A stretch of DNA of 12,051 nt, taken from Melioribacteraceae bacterium (GTDB taxonomy: Bacteria; Bacteroidota; Ignavibacteria; Ignavibacteriales; Melioribacteraceae). Below the pieces are notes generated by a model that saw nothing but the letters and a program-made list of their open reading frames with translations, did not search any database and was not told the origin of the DNA. The DNA is taken from positions 1 to 12,051 of the forward strand of contig WFQV01000393.1 in the NCBI GenBank assembly GCA_015486905.1, written 5' to 3'. The translations under genes and the position numbers were made by a program. Shown one piece after another: positions 1 through 9,300 of the stretch; the first letter of the stretch is position 1; the number at the start of each line of letters is the position of its first letter.

Positions 1-11
1 AGAGGACAGAA

Positions 12-83
12 AATTTTTAATTCTTAACCTGCCTACCGCCTGCCTGCCGGCAGGCAGGGCAGGCAGGTTTTTAATTTTTAATT
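12..83. repeat. GC-rich palindromic hairpin flanked by 11-bp direct repeats
   Basis: An imperfect palindrome stands out from AT-rich surroundings. The outer arms at 26-34 and 61-69 pair over 9 bp, and the inner arms at 39-48 and 49-58 form a perfect 20-bp palindrome built on CCTGCCTGCC/GGCAGGCAGG. A small asymmetric internal loop separates the two stems. The same 11-mer, AATTTTTAATT, lies on each side (12-22 and 73-83). The arrangement resembles a small REP-like or MITE-like insertion with a target duplication, but the flanks are low complexity, so chance is possible. On the plus strand the stem is followed by a T-rich run, so it could also end transcription coming from the left of the window. 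Confidence 0.6.
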
Positions 84-160
84 GAATAAATCCGTGTCAT
101 CCGTGTTCTATCAAATCCGCGAAAATCTTAATCAATCATGAAAAATCTGCGTCCCATTCC
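84..160. repeat. Non-coding stretch with degenerate ATCYGYGT repeats
   Basis: This short stretch lies between the hairpin and the end of the glmM-like gene. It holds four degenerate copies of an 8-mer: ATCCGTGT at 90-97 and 99-106, ATCCGCGA at 115-122, and ATCTGCGT at 145-152. No open reading frame, Shine-Dalgarno site or clear terminator for the minus-strand gene was seen here. From memory, such ATCCGTGT-rich phrases recur as dispersed intergenic repeats in environmental Bacteroidota-like genomes; that cannot be verified from this window. Confidence 0.4.
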
Positions 161-1522
161 TTACTTGTATTGCATTAACCCCTCGATTTCCTTTAAATAT
201 TTTAAAGAAAGTTCATCGGCTTTTTCTTGCGTGTTCGCCTCAGTGTAAATCCTAATTATCGGTTCGGTATTTGATTTCCTCAAATGAACCCAATGGTCTT
301 CAAAGTCAATTCTTAATCCGTCGTCCGTATTAATTTTTTCCGAAGAATATTTTCTTTTCATTTCTTCGATTATTTCATCGGGATTTTTTTCACTCAATTT
401 CACTTTGCGTTTGGAGATTAAATAATTCGGCATTGATGCTTTAAGTTGACTCATTGTACCGCCAAATTCAAGCAAATGCTGTAAGATAATTGCCGTGCCC
501 ACTAAGGCATCGCGACCGTAATGAACCGCAGGATAAATAACTCCTCCGCTTCCTTCCCCTCCAATAACTGCATCGACTTCTTTCATTTTCTTAACTACGT
601 TTGCTTCACCCACGGGGGAGCGAAATACTTTGCATCCGTATTGTGCGGCAATATCCTCGACGGCTCGCGTAGTTGAAAGATTAACAACAACGTTCCCTTT
701 TTCTTTAGACAGCACAAACTTAACCGCTTGTGCAATTGTGTATTCTTCGTTAAAAGGTTCACCGTTTTCCATTATTAAAACAAGTCTGTCAACGTCAGGG
801 TCAACCACTATTCCCAAATCGACATTGCTGTTTTTTACCTTTTCCATTGTTGATTTTAAATTTACCGGGATGGGCTCTGGAAGGCGAGGGAAAATTCCGT
901 TCTTTTCACAATCGTGTTTTACCACATCGCAGCCGAATTGTTCAAGAAGTTCGGGCATTACGTAACTGCCGGCACCGTTAACACAATCTAATAAAACTTT
1001 AAATTTTCTTCTGCGAATTGCGTCTGTATTAATGTATTTCATTTTCAGAACGGCATCCAAATGTTTTTGTAAACCCTCAGGGTATTCGGTTACTTTGCCG
1101 AGTTCATTCCAGGTTTTGTAATTGATTTGAGCTTCTTCAAAATTTTCCAACATCATCTTGTTTTCTTCGGTTGTCATAAATTCACCGTTGGAATTAAGCA
1201 GCTTCAAAGCGTTCCATTCGTTAGGATTATGACTGGCGGAAATTGAAATACCACCTTGAGCTTTTAAATTTCTGACATTAAAAAGAACTGTGGGGGTAGG
1301 GCAAATTCCAATGTCTATTACATTTAAACCTTTAGCCAAAAGTGTTCCGACAATTAAATCTTTAACCATTGTTCGGGAAATTCTGCCATCGTTGCCGATT
1401 ACCACATCTCCACCGCCTACAAAATCCGCATAGGCGGAAGTGTATTTTACAATTGTGTGCGGGTCAAGTCCGTTCCCGATTATTCCACGAATGCCCGAAA
1501 CGCTTACCATTAAAGTGCCCAT
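161..1522 (-). CDS. glmM: Phosphoglucosamine mutase / phosphohexomutase (GlmM type)
   Basis: This 453-residue protein belongs to the alpha-D-phosphohexomutase family. Such enzymes move a phosphate between C6 and C1 of a sugar through a phosphoserine; GlmM makes glucosamine-1-phosphate for UDP-GlcNAc, peptidoglycan and LPS synthesis in the cytoplasm. All four signatures are present: the phosphoserine loop SASHNP (S97), the metal loop DPDVDR (D241, D243, D245), the sugar-binding loop GGEGSGG (321-327) and the phosphate-binding loop RKSNTEP (415-421). Length is normal for the family. GEGSGG and SNTEP, instead of GEQSGH and SGTEP, match my recollection of Bacteroidota GlmM. Phosphomannomutase or phosphoglucomutase activity is the main alternative, because substrate cannot be read from these loops. 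The first ATG is chosen because GGAG (1528-1531) lies 5 nt upstream. A TAATTTTG match to the Bacteroidota -7 box sits at 1540-1547, but without a TTTG partner. Confidence 0.9.
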   Translation of the reverse strand: MGTLMVSVSGIRGIIGNGLDPHTIVKYTSAYADFVGGGDVVIGNDGRISRTMVKDLIVGTLLAKGLNVIDIGICPTPTVLFNVRNLKAQGGISISASHNPNEWNALKLLNSNGEFMTTEENKMMLENFEEAQINYKTWNELGKVTEYPEGLQKHLDAVLKMKYINTDAIRRRKFKVLLDCVNGAGSYVMPELLEQFGCDVVKHDCEKNGIFPRLPEPIPVNLKSTMEKVKNSNVDLGIVVDPDVDRLVLIMENGEPFNEEYTIAQAVKFVLSKEKGNVVVNLSTTRAVEDIAAQYGCKVFRSPVGEANVVKKMKEVDAVIGGEGSGGVIYPAVHYGRDALVGTAIILQHLLEFGGTMSQLKASMPNYLISKRKVKLSEKNPDEIIEEMKRKYSSEKINTDDGLRIDFEDHWVHLRKSNTEPIIRIYTEANTQEKADELSLKYLKEIEGLMQYK

Positions 1523-1600
1523 TATTACTCCGATTATTTCAAAATTATTTTTTCAATAATTAAAGATATTAACTTTTTTATTGGGAAACATCGAGAAGGG

Positions 1601-1641
1601 ATTAATAAAAAGAAAGCGCCGCAATCGTGTTTGTGGCGCTT
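1601..1641 (-). terminator. Rho-independent terminator after the FG-GAP gene
   Basis: Read on the minus strand, a 9-bp stem (AAGCGCCAC with GCGGCGCTT, one G-U pair; arms 1633-1641 and 1614-1622) closes a 10-nt loop and is followed by TCTTTTTATTAAT. It starts 6 nt after the stop codon of the upstream secreted-protein gene. The glmM-like gene is therefore probably transcribed largely from its own promoter. Confidence 0.8.
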
Positions 1642-1647
1642 AAGAAA

Positions 1648-3237
1648 TTATTTTACCAAAAGCATTTTTCTGCTTATTACGCTTCCATTTGCCTCAAGCC
1701 TGTAAATGTAAGTTCCACTTGAAAGATTGGAACCGTTAAACAACACTTCATACTCGCCGGCGGAGAGCATTTTATTATTAACCAATCTTGTAATTTCTTT
1801 CCCCAGCATATCGTAAACCGTTAAAGTAACTTCTGATGTTTTTTCCAGTCCGAATTTTATGAACGTTGTCGGGTTAAACGGATTAGGATAGTTTTGCGCT
1901 AGGAAAAATTTTTGGGGAACTTGAATTTCCTTTTCCGTTCCGGAGGAAATCTGCGGATCAAGAATAATAATCGGAATTCGCCCAGGTTGATTACCGTCTG
2001 TGTAAAGAACTTCTTCGTAAGGATCGTCGTCAACATTGGCTATTCTAACTTGATCAAAGCGATGTCCTTTTTCATCCGTGTAAAGAGAATCAATAATCGA
2101 AATATCCCAACTCGACATACTATTAAACGAGCCCGAGCCTTTATATTCCATTCTTACAATGGCACCGTCGGGAGTAGCTCCTCTTGTACCGAACACAATG
2201 TCGATATTTCCGTCTTGATCAATATCTCCCCAATCGCCTCCGTTTAGCCTTCCGTCGCCAATTAATGAAGAGAAGTCTGCAATTACCGTAGCGGTGAAGC
2301 CTCCGAAAACATCGTTATCAATGTAATAAGCTTTGTTTTCTCCAGCAGTCCAACCGCCAATCACAACTTCGGTTTTTCCATCCCCGTCAATATCCGTAGC
2401 GATAGCTGATTTCCAAGAACCTCCAGGTACAAAATTAGGCAGGTTGTCGTTTATTTTCCAACTTCCGTCGGAATAATCCACCTTGGTCACGGAACCGTCG
2501 CTGTGAAAGAGAATAATAGATTGGTCCATTACAGCCATGTCATAAATAGTGGAAGGATTAATGTTTGAATTTAATCCGCTTGCTTCAAGTGTCCACGTTA
2601 CGCCAGAGCCATCGTCGGGAATATCGTCAACAGAAACAACCGCAAAACGGTAGTTGCCTTTTCGGTCTGCAAAAATCAATTCGTTTCGTCCGTCGTTATC
2701 AATGTCGCAAACATGTAACCTGATAGGTCTAACTTCAAAGTTGTCTTGGTCGGTAATTGTCCAAGTTGTGTTTGGGACAATACCGCCGAACTGTGATGCA
2801 CCCATGTTGTCGCTACCGTCACCGGGATATTCAAAAACGATTATCCTCGCAGGATTCAGATTATTCGGGCCGAGGTTGTTAGCTGGGCACCAAATAGCCT
2901 CAGGTTTACCGTCTTTGTCAAGGTCTCCGTGAATAAGCGGTCCCCAACTATTTTGTTGCGGAATGGTCGCCATTTCGTAACTCCAAACGGAATCCCACTG
3001 ATTGCCATGTTTTTCGAATTTGTAGATGCGCGGGATTAATTCCGCGCCTCCTTGATCAAGCATGTTATTAACAGCGTATATTTCAACGTTCCCGTCTCCG
3101 TCAAAATCGACACCCGCAAAGAATTCCCCGAATCCGGTATTCTCTATTACAGGGACAGGAATTTCGTAAACTCTTTTGAAAGTTTGTGCTTGGAGGGAAA
3201 AAGCAAAAAGAGTAAAAACAAGTAAAAGTTTTTTCAT
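1648..3237 (-). CDS. Secreted FG-GAP/VCBS-repeat protein with T9SS sorting domain
   Basis: The 529-residue product has a signal peptide (lysines 2-3, hydrophobic 4-15, likely cleavage near A17) and a body of FG-GAP/VCBS-like repeats. Six calcium-loop type motifs are visible at about 42-56, 102-115, 176-190, 279-294, 335-349 and 398-413; clear examples are DFDGDG, DLDKDG, DIDNDG, DIDGDG and DIDQDG. This suggests a Ca-binding beta-propeller like integrin-alpha heads. Residues 443-529 are a canonical T9SS C-terminal domain: QNYPNPFNPTT, then VYDMLGKEI, SSGTYIYRL and a terminal KMLLVK. By family knowledge the protein crosses the inner membrane by Sec and the outer membrane by T9SS, ending at the surface or outside. 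The ligand is unknown. The start is supported by AAGGAG (3244-3249) 6 nt upstream. It diverges from the receptor operon; a weak sigma70-like pair (TTGATT/TAATTT, 17-nt spacer, 3287-3315, minus) is its only promoter candidate. Confidence 0.9.
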   Translation of the reverse strand: MKKLLLVFTLFAFSLQAQTFKRVYEIPVPVIENTGFGEFFAGVDFDGDGNVEIYAVNNMLDQGGAELIPRIYKFEKHGNQWDSVWSYEMATIPQQNSWGPLIHGDLDKDGKPEAIWCPANNLGPNNLNPARIIVFEYPGDGSDNMGASQFGGIVPNTTWTITDQDNFEVRPIRLHVCDIDNDGRNELIFADRKGNYRFAVVSVDDIPDDGSGVTWTLEASGLNSNINPSTIYDMAVMDQSIILFHSDGSVTKVDYSDGSWKINDNLPNFVPGGSWKSAIATDIDGDGKTEVVIGGWTAGENKAYYIDNDVFGGFTATVIADFSSLIGDGRLNGGDWGDIDQDGNIDIVFGTRGATPDGAIVRMEYKGSGSFNSMSSWDISIIDSLYTDEKGHRFDQVRIANVDDDPYEEVLYTDGNQPGRIPIIILDPQISSGTEKEIQVPQKFFLAQNYPNPFNPTTFIKFGLEKTSEVTLTVYDMLGKEITRLVNNKMLSAGEYEVLFNGSNLSSGTYIYRLEANGSVISRKMLLVK

Positions 3238-3384
3238 TGGTATCTCCTTGAAGAAAGTAAAAGAAAATATTATTTAAAAGCTTTTTAAATTACTAATATG
3301 GATTTATTAAATCAAGAAAGTCGAAAATATAAAAGTTTTTTGACATTAATTAAGTTTTATTTATGTAAATAAATATTTTTAATC

Positions 3385-3419
3385 TTTAAGTCAGCTACTT
3401 AAAAAACATTTGACTTAAA
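3385..3419. promoter_or_regulatory. Inverted repeat, candidate operator over the -33 box
   Basis: TTTAAGTCA (3385-3393) and TGACTTAAA (3411-3419) form a perfect 9-bp inverted repeat with a 17-nt gap. A third half-site, ACTTAA (3397-3402), lies between them and makes a tighter inverted pair with TTAAGT (3386-3391). The right arm overlaps the TTTG -33 element of the receptor promoter, so a bound protein could block or assist RNA polymerase. The base composition is AT-rich, which raises the chance of accidental palindromes, and no regulator gene is adjacent. Confidence 0.45.
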
Positions 3420-3440
3420 ATAATAAGAAAGTTATTTTTG
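3409..3440 (+). promoter_or_regulatory. Bacteroidota-type promoter of the receptor operon
   Basis: TTTG (3409-3412) and TATTTTTG (3433-3440) are separated by 20 nt. This exactly matches the Bacteroidota primary-sigma consensus TTTG / TAnnTTTG with normal spacing. Transcription would begin near 3445, leaving a leader of about 70 nt before the chosen start codon at 3518. Whether Ignavibacteria use this consensus is an inference. Confidence 0.55.
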
Positions 3441-3517
3441 ACGTCTTAATGTGTGTAAAAATAATAGACCTAATAAATGTCAAAAATCATATCACAAAAA
3501 TCTTAGAGGTAGCCAAT

Positions 3518-6364
3518 ATGAATTCAAAACTACGAGTGCTCTTCGCTCTTCTATTTTTTGCGTTCTCAGTTAAAATGTTTGCCGGTAACACCGGTAAAAT
3601 TGCAGGTACGGTCAAAGATAAAGAGACCGGCGAAGCTCTACCATTTGCAAACGTAATAGTAGAAGGCACAACGATGGGGGCGGCTACGGATATCGAAGGT
3701 AATTTCGTTATCCTTAATGTTCCCCCCGGGATTTACAAGGTAACGGCTTCTGTTGTGGGTTACCAAAAACAAACCTACAAAGATGTTCGTGTAAATGTGG
3801 ATTTTACAACGAGGTTGGACTTCAAACTTGCACCCGGCTCGGTTCAAATGAAAGCCGTTGTGGTGGAAGGTGTGAGAAACCCGTTGATAAGACAGGATTT
3901 AACAAATCCTCAAGTAGCAATTACATCCGAGACAATTAAACAATTACCTGTTGACCAAATTTCGGATGTCATTAAATTAACTGCCGGTGTAACCGTCGGC
4001 GATAACGGTGCAATACACGTTAGAGGCGGTTACGGCAACGAAATTGCTTACACTCTGAACGGTGTTTCGTTGAACGATCCTTATGGCAACAATCGTTCAA
4101 TCGGACTTGCAACAAATGCCGTGCAGGAAGTTTCACTTTCCGCCGGTACATTTAGCGCCGAATACGGTAACGCACTTTCCGGTGTTGTTAACTATGTTAC
4201 CAAAGAAGGTGGAGACAAATATTCATTTAGTTTAAGGGGATACACAGGGGATTACCTTTCAACACACAACGAGCTGTTTGATCATATTGATTTGATTGAC
4301 CCTTTAAACAGAGCAAGAGGGGAAGTAACTTTCGGCGGTCCTGTCCCGTTCACGCACAAAAAAGTAAAAGTTTTTATGTCAAGCGTTTTTGAAAATTACA
4401 AAGGCTGTTTTTACGGGAGAAGGCTCTACAATCCTGGTGACTCTTACCTTTCACGCGAAGCATTTAGAAAAGAAGATCCGCGGCACGGAATTCCAACCGA
4501 CCCTTATTTCTTTAATCCTTACTCGCCGAACAGTAACGGAGCTCCAACGGGAGACGGTAAATTAGTTCCGATGAATCATTACCGGAGTCTTAATTTACAA
4601 GGCAATGTAAGTTACAGGGTCTCCAGTTTATTTAAACTTAGATATGAGGCGGTTTACAATAAGGCTCAATCTCAATCCTTCAGTCGTTCCTACTTATTTA
4701 ACCCCGATGGAAGGGGGACAAATTACAGCGACGGAATGATTCAAACTTTGGGACTGACGCACACAATAAACGATAGAATGTTCTACACGTTAAAAGCTTC
4801 TTACGGTTACAATGAAGGTAAATATTATTTGTACAAAGATGTTAATGACCCGAGATATTTACCCACACTTTACAGGCGGACAATCGGCAACACAATGTAC
4901 TTGACAGGTGGTACAGACAATTCAAGATTCTTCCGCAAGACAACAACTTCCACAATTAAAGGTGATATGGTTGCCCAGTTGTTTGAACATCATGAAGTAA
5001 AGTTTGGTTTCGAAGCAAGATTTCACAATATATTTGTAGAAAGTTACAGCGTACAAGTTCGTAAAGCCGATGGTAGTAACATTACTACCAACGATATGCT
5101 TTACGATAGTACGTTAAAAATACTCCGATATAAGCCTGACCCGGTTACTGAACCTTCCCTGATTACTACTTACCGGAAATATCCTGTTGACGGAGCCGCT
5201 TACATTCAAGATAAAATAGAATTAGCTAAAACCTTAATTCTTAACATTGGTTTGCGTTACGAGTATTTCGACCCGAAGGCTTATTACAATCCTAACCTTT
5301 CAAAAGATTTGCAGGATATTAAATTCGGTTACATTACCCGCAGCTTAGAGAAAGCAAAAGTCAAACAACACATTTCGCCCCGTATCAGTTTTTCATTCCC
5401 TATTACGGCAAGGGGAGTATTGAGGTTTAGTTACGGGCATTTTTACCAGAATGGGTCGTTAGCTAGTTTGTACAGAAATTACAATTTTTACGTAGCAAAC
5501 GTCGGTACCACTCCTTCTTTCGGTAATCCTAATGTCAATATGCAGAAATCGGTTCAGTACGAAATGGGATTGCAACAGCAATTAACCGACAATTTCAAAT
5601 TCGACTTAACTGCTTATTACAAGGATGTACGGGATTACATTTACACCGAGACAGTTTACACTGAAACGGGTAGGCAGTACAGCGTCTTAACGAACTTAGC
5701 TTATTCTAACGTTCGCGGCATTACGCTTTCGTTTTACAAGAGAAGAGCTCCGGGTAGCATGTTTAGTGCGAGGTTAGATTACACATTCCAAATTGCAGAA
5801 GGTAACAGAACTTATCCTTCCGACGAGCTTTTCTATAGTGAGGTTTCAGGTAAGCAATCCGAAACATTCTTGGTACCTCTCGGATTTGACAGACAACACG
5901 TTATTAACGGAACACTTGCACTAACACAGCCCGGGGACTGGTCATTGGGTATCATTGGTAACTTCCAAACAGGTACTCCATATACTCCGATTTTACCTTC
6001 TTCAATTCCGCGTACCATTACTTATGAACAAAGCTCTGCAAGGCAACCGGTTCAGTGGAACGTTGACATGAAATTTGAAAAATACTTCAAAGTTGGGAAT
6101 GTAAATTATTCTCTTTTCTTACAGATTAGAAACCTTTTTGATGCTGAAAACGAACGTTATGTTTATGCAAGCACGGGACGTGCTCTGCAAGCAGTGGAAG
6201 AAACTGCTAACGCCATTCAATTTTCCGATATAAGGAGAAGAATTGAAAGACACGACCCCGGATTGTTCGGAATGAATGTAATAAACGGTTACTATTCCCA
6301 CCGTCCGGAAAGACTTAGCAGACCACGGGAAGTAAGAGTTGGTTTTTCAGTAATATTTAATTAG
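3518..6364 (+). CDS. TonB-dependent receptor with carboxypeptidase-regulatory-like domain
   Basis: The 948-residue product is an outer-membrane TonB-gated transporter. A signal peptide (about 1-22) is followed by a CarboxypepD_reg-like beta-sandwich (about 27-103; IAGTVKDKETGEALPFANV, then DIEGNFVI and GIYKVTASVVGY). A TonB-box-like KAVVVEG (112-118) comes next, then the plug domain (about 120-232, with VRGGYGNEIAYTLNGV and EYGNALSGVVNYVT) and a 22-strand-type barrel to the C-terminus. The terminus ends GFSVIFN, so the usual last aromatic is penultimate. Such domain order is common in Bacteroidota importers of large ligands, but the sequence is not typical of SusC and no SusD-like lipoprotein follows. 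The start at 3518 is preferred over an in-frame ATG at 3449: it has AGAGGT (3505-3510) at 7 nt, begins directly with the signal peptide, and the earlier ATG lies almost at the predicted transcription start. It is the first gene of the operon; the substrate is unknown. Confidence 0.92.
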   Translation: MNSKLRVLFALLFFAFSVKMFAGNTGKIAGTVKDKETGEALPFANVIVEGTTMGAATDIEGNFVILNVPPGIYKVTASVVGYQKQTYKDVRVNVDFTTRLDFKLAPGSVQMKAVVVEGVRNPLIRQDLTNPQVAITSETIKQLPVDQISDVIKLTAGVTVGDNGAIHVRGGYGNEIAYTLNGVSLNDPYGNNRSIGLATNAVQEVSLSAGTFSAEYGNALSGVVNYVTKEGGDKYSFSLRGYTGDYLSTHNELFDHIDLIDPLNRARGEVTFGGPVPFTHKKVKVFMSSVFENYKGCFYGRRLYNPGDSYLSREAFRKEDPRHGIPTDPYFFNPYSPNSNGAPTGDGKLVPMNHYRSLNLQGNVSYRVSSLFKLRYEAVYNKAQSQSFSRSYLFNPDGRGTNYSDGMIQTLGLTHTINDRMFYTLKASYGYNEGKYYLYKDVNDPRYLPTLYRRTIGNTMYLTGGTDNSRFFRKTTTSTIKGDMVAQLFEHHEVKFGFEARFHNIFVESYSVQVRKADGSNITTNDMLYDSTLKILRYKPDPVTEPSLITTYRKYPVDGAAYIQDKIELAKTLILNIGLRYEYFDPKAYYNPNLSKDLQDIKFGYITRSLEKAKVKQHISPRISFSFPITARGVLRFSYGHFYQNGSLASLYRNYNFYVANVGTTPSFGNPNVNMQKSVQYEMGLQQQLTDNFKFDLTAYYKDVRDYIYTETVYTETGRQYSVLTNLAYSNVRGITLSFYKRRAPGSMFSARLDYTFQIAEGNRTYPSDELFYSEVSGKQSETFLVPLGFDRQHVINGTLALTQPGDWSLGIIGNFQTGTPYTPILPSSIPRTITYEQSSARQPVQWNVDMKFEKYFKVGNVNYSLFLQIRNLFDAENERYVYASTGRALQAVEETANAIQFSDIRRRIERHDPGLFGMNVINGYYSHRPERLSRPREVRVGFSVIFN

Positions 6365-6381
6365 TAGAAGGAATGGAAAAA

Positions 6382-9300
6382 ATGAAAAATAAAATTTATC
6401 TGTTAATTCTTTTAGCGCTCGGTTTCTTCGCTTTCTCTTCGGTGCATGCTCAAAAATACGATAAATACGGCTACCCGATTTGGAAGCAAATGAGTGATGC
6501 AGACGCGCAAAGAATTTTGGGGGATTTATACGCTCCCAAATATTTTAAAACAACAGGCGATCCGAAAATAATCAAAGAATCGGTTATTAGCGGAAATAAT
6601 ATTACCACTATCGTATTTAATTACGGTTCTATTTGCGCTCCGCATAGATTAAGTAACATAGCCGATTTGGTTTGGCAAGGTTTGGGCTACGGATTTGAAT
6701 TCGGTCCCCTTGCTGCTGCAGAGGTCGTGGATGATTCCGGTAATGTTACGCATATTGTTGATGATTCTTTTATTTTACCCGGGCAAGGGGATTACGACCC
6801 CACGCGTACTATTAAATGGGGCTGGCTGCCCAAAGACGGTTATGTAGATACTACGCAGAACGAAATAGCACGTCTTAATATCGGTGATAAAAATCACGAC
6901 GGCAAACCTGATTCCTGGCCGAGTTCTTGGTATAACCCGAAAGTTGGGAAATATTTATGGCCTGCTTTCCTTGGCGACCAGGCAACGGCACCCGACGAAG
7001 AAGTTTACTACGTAGATGACGATTTTACTAATGCCGAATTTCCATATACCCCTGCTCCAACGGATACTACGATGAAAGGATTAGGGTTGAATATGGAAGT
7101 CCGTATTATTCAGTTTAATAACCCTCTTGCAAACGATATAATGTTCTTAGTTTACCAAATAACTAACGTGAGCGAAAAAAGGATTAATAAAGCCTATTTC
7201 GGAATGCACGGTGACCCCCACGTTGGAGGTTATCAGGATTACAATGATGACTATGCCGGATTTATTGACCCGTTCGGACATTCTCTGCAAGCGGGCAGTA
7301 CCCCATTCCCACAACGTTCGCGTAACATGGTTTACGCTTGGGATAACCCGCCGGTAGGAATGAACGGACACCCTACGGGTTACTTCGGTTGGAAATTCCT
7401 TGAATCACCGTCTAATGCTGTTGACGGCTTTGACAATGATGACGACGGTATTACGGACGAAAGCCCTGAAAACAGTGCGGGTCAATTTATTGATGGTGTT
7501 AGTATTCCATTAACTACCGGTATTTCGGACGTTGCGAAATATACGGCGGTTTACGGCGCTCCCAAACCGAGATTTGCCGGTGACGAAGACGGTGACTGGA
7601 AAATTGAAAAAGATGATATCGGTATTGACGGTATTGGTCCCGATTCGCCTAATTATCCCGGACCCGACTATGGTGAAGGAGATGGCAAACCGTCTCAAGC
7701 ATGGTACAAAGATGTAAACGGGAATGATAAATATGATGTTGGTGAGCCTTTGAGCGACGACAGATTACCCGGTTACAAATGGGCTGGTTCGGAACCCGAT
7801 TTCGGTATGCGAGATGTTAACGAATCCGACCAAATTGGTCTGTCGAGTTTTCACCCATTGCCCTACACAAACTCGTTACCTAACGTACCTATGAACGACC
7901 CATTGATGTGGTCATTACTTTCAGCCGATACAATTGATACCGGACAGGAATTACTTTCCCACCCCGGCGATAACGTATTTAACTTCGGTACAGGTCCCTT
8001 AAGTTTGGACATCGGTGAAACGCAAAGATTTTCGATGTGTATCCTCTTCGGTAACGATTTGCAGGATTTAGTAATGAATGCCGTAACTTCCAGCAAGATT
8101 CTCGAGGCAGATTACCGGTTTGCTCAACCGCCTACAAAACCTATTGTTAAAGCCGTTGCAGGAGATCACAGAGTAACGCTTTATTGGGATACTCGTGCGG
8201 AAAATTCAATTGACCCGCTTTCGGGCAAGAAGGATTTCGAAGGTTACAAAATTTACCGCTCGCAGGAATACACTTTCCAAGATGTTTACACAATCACCGA
8301 CGGCAGGGGCAATCCTTTCTTGGGCAAACCTCTTGCTCAGTTCGATTTGGTTGATTCACTCAAAGGATTTCATCCGGTCGAATATCCAGGCCGTGCTGTT
8401 AAATTCTATTTGGGAGATAATACCGGTTTGGTTCATCAATATGTCGATTCAACCGTTACTAACGGGATTACTTACTATTATGCAGTTGTAGCATACGACT
8501 TCGGTACGAATGAAATTCCGCCGACAGAAGACCAGGCTGTAATTTCAAGAGACCCGATAACAGGTGCTCTCACATTCGATGTTAATACTGCCGAAGCTAC
8601 TCCGGGTCCCGTAGCAAACGGAATAGTTGACCCCGAAGTAGGCGAAGGTGGTGTGCCTGAACAGATAGCCGGTAATTCCACGGGTGCAATTAAAGTTCAA
8701 GTATTGGACAAATTGAAAGTCCCTGATAAAACTTACACTATTGAATTTGATTCGGACTCTACTTACAACGTAGAGGATTCAACCGGTGTTACGGAAACTT
8801 TTTATTCCAAAGATACCGTCTTTGTAGAATTAAGTCATAAAAATGTTATTACAAATAGTGTTATTGTTAAAGATGCCGGCGGAAACATAGTTGATACTTC
8901 ATTGTATTTCGTTAATACTGAATTTGGGAAAATCAGAGGACTTCATGGCGGCGATTTACCCAAAGGCGAAGCATACACAATTTATTATCGCTACTACCCT
9001 GTTTATGAAAGCGGTTTGTTAAACGATGAAGACGCCAACCCCGCATTTAGCGGAATGAAAATATTTGTGAAAAACGATCCTTTGGATTTGGATTACAAAA
9101 ACAGCGGTTGGATTACTGACACTAAAACCGATGTTAAAGATTCGTTGCTGTGGAGCAGTGCTGCAGGTTCTTACCCTGGCAATCACGTTCAATACCGCGG
9201 CGATTGGGAAATAAGGTGGAACAATCTCGAGCAGGATTCCACCGGACACTGGCTTTACACAAGTGATACTGCTTACACAACCACTTTGCAAAAAGTCGTT

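Noticed and set aside
12..152. CRISPR array
   Set aside because: The repeats are too short, irregularly spaced and degenerate, and no cas gene is present.
630..965. A 111-codon plus-strand frame inside the glmM-like gene
   Set aside because: It is antisense to conserved active-site loops of the mutase and shows no protein family features.
3449..3517. A 23-residue N-terminal extension of the TonB receptor from an earlier ATG
   Set aside because: It would push the signal peptide inside the protein, starts almost at the predicted transcription start, and the ATG at 3518 has a good AGAGGT ribosome site.
6373..6381. Start of the large secreted protein at the ATG three codons upstream
   Set aside because: The Shine-Dalgarno-like AAGGA abuts this ATG with no spacer; the ATG at 6382 is 9 nt away and fits better.
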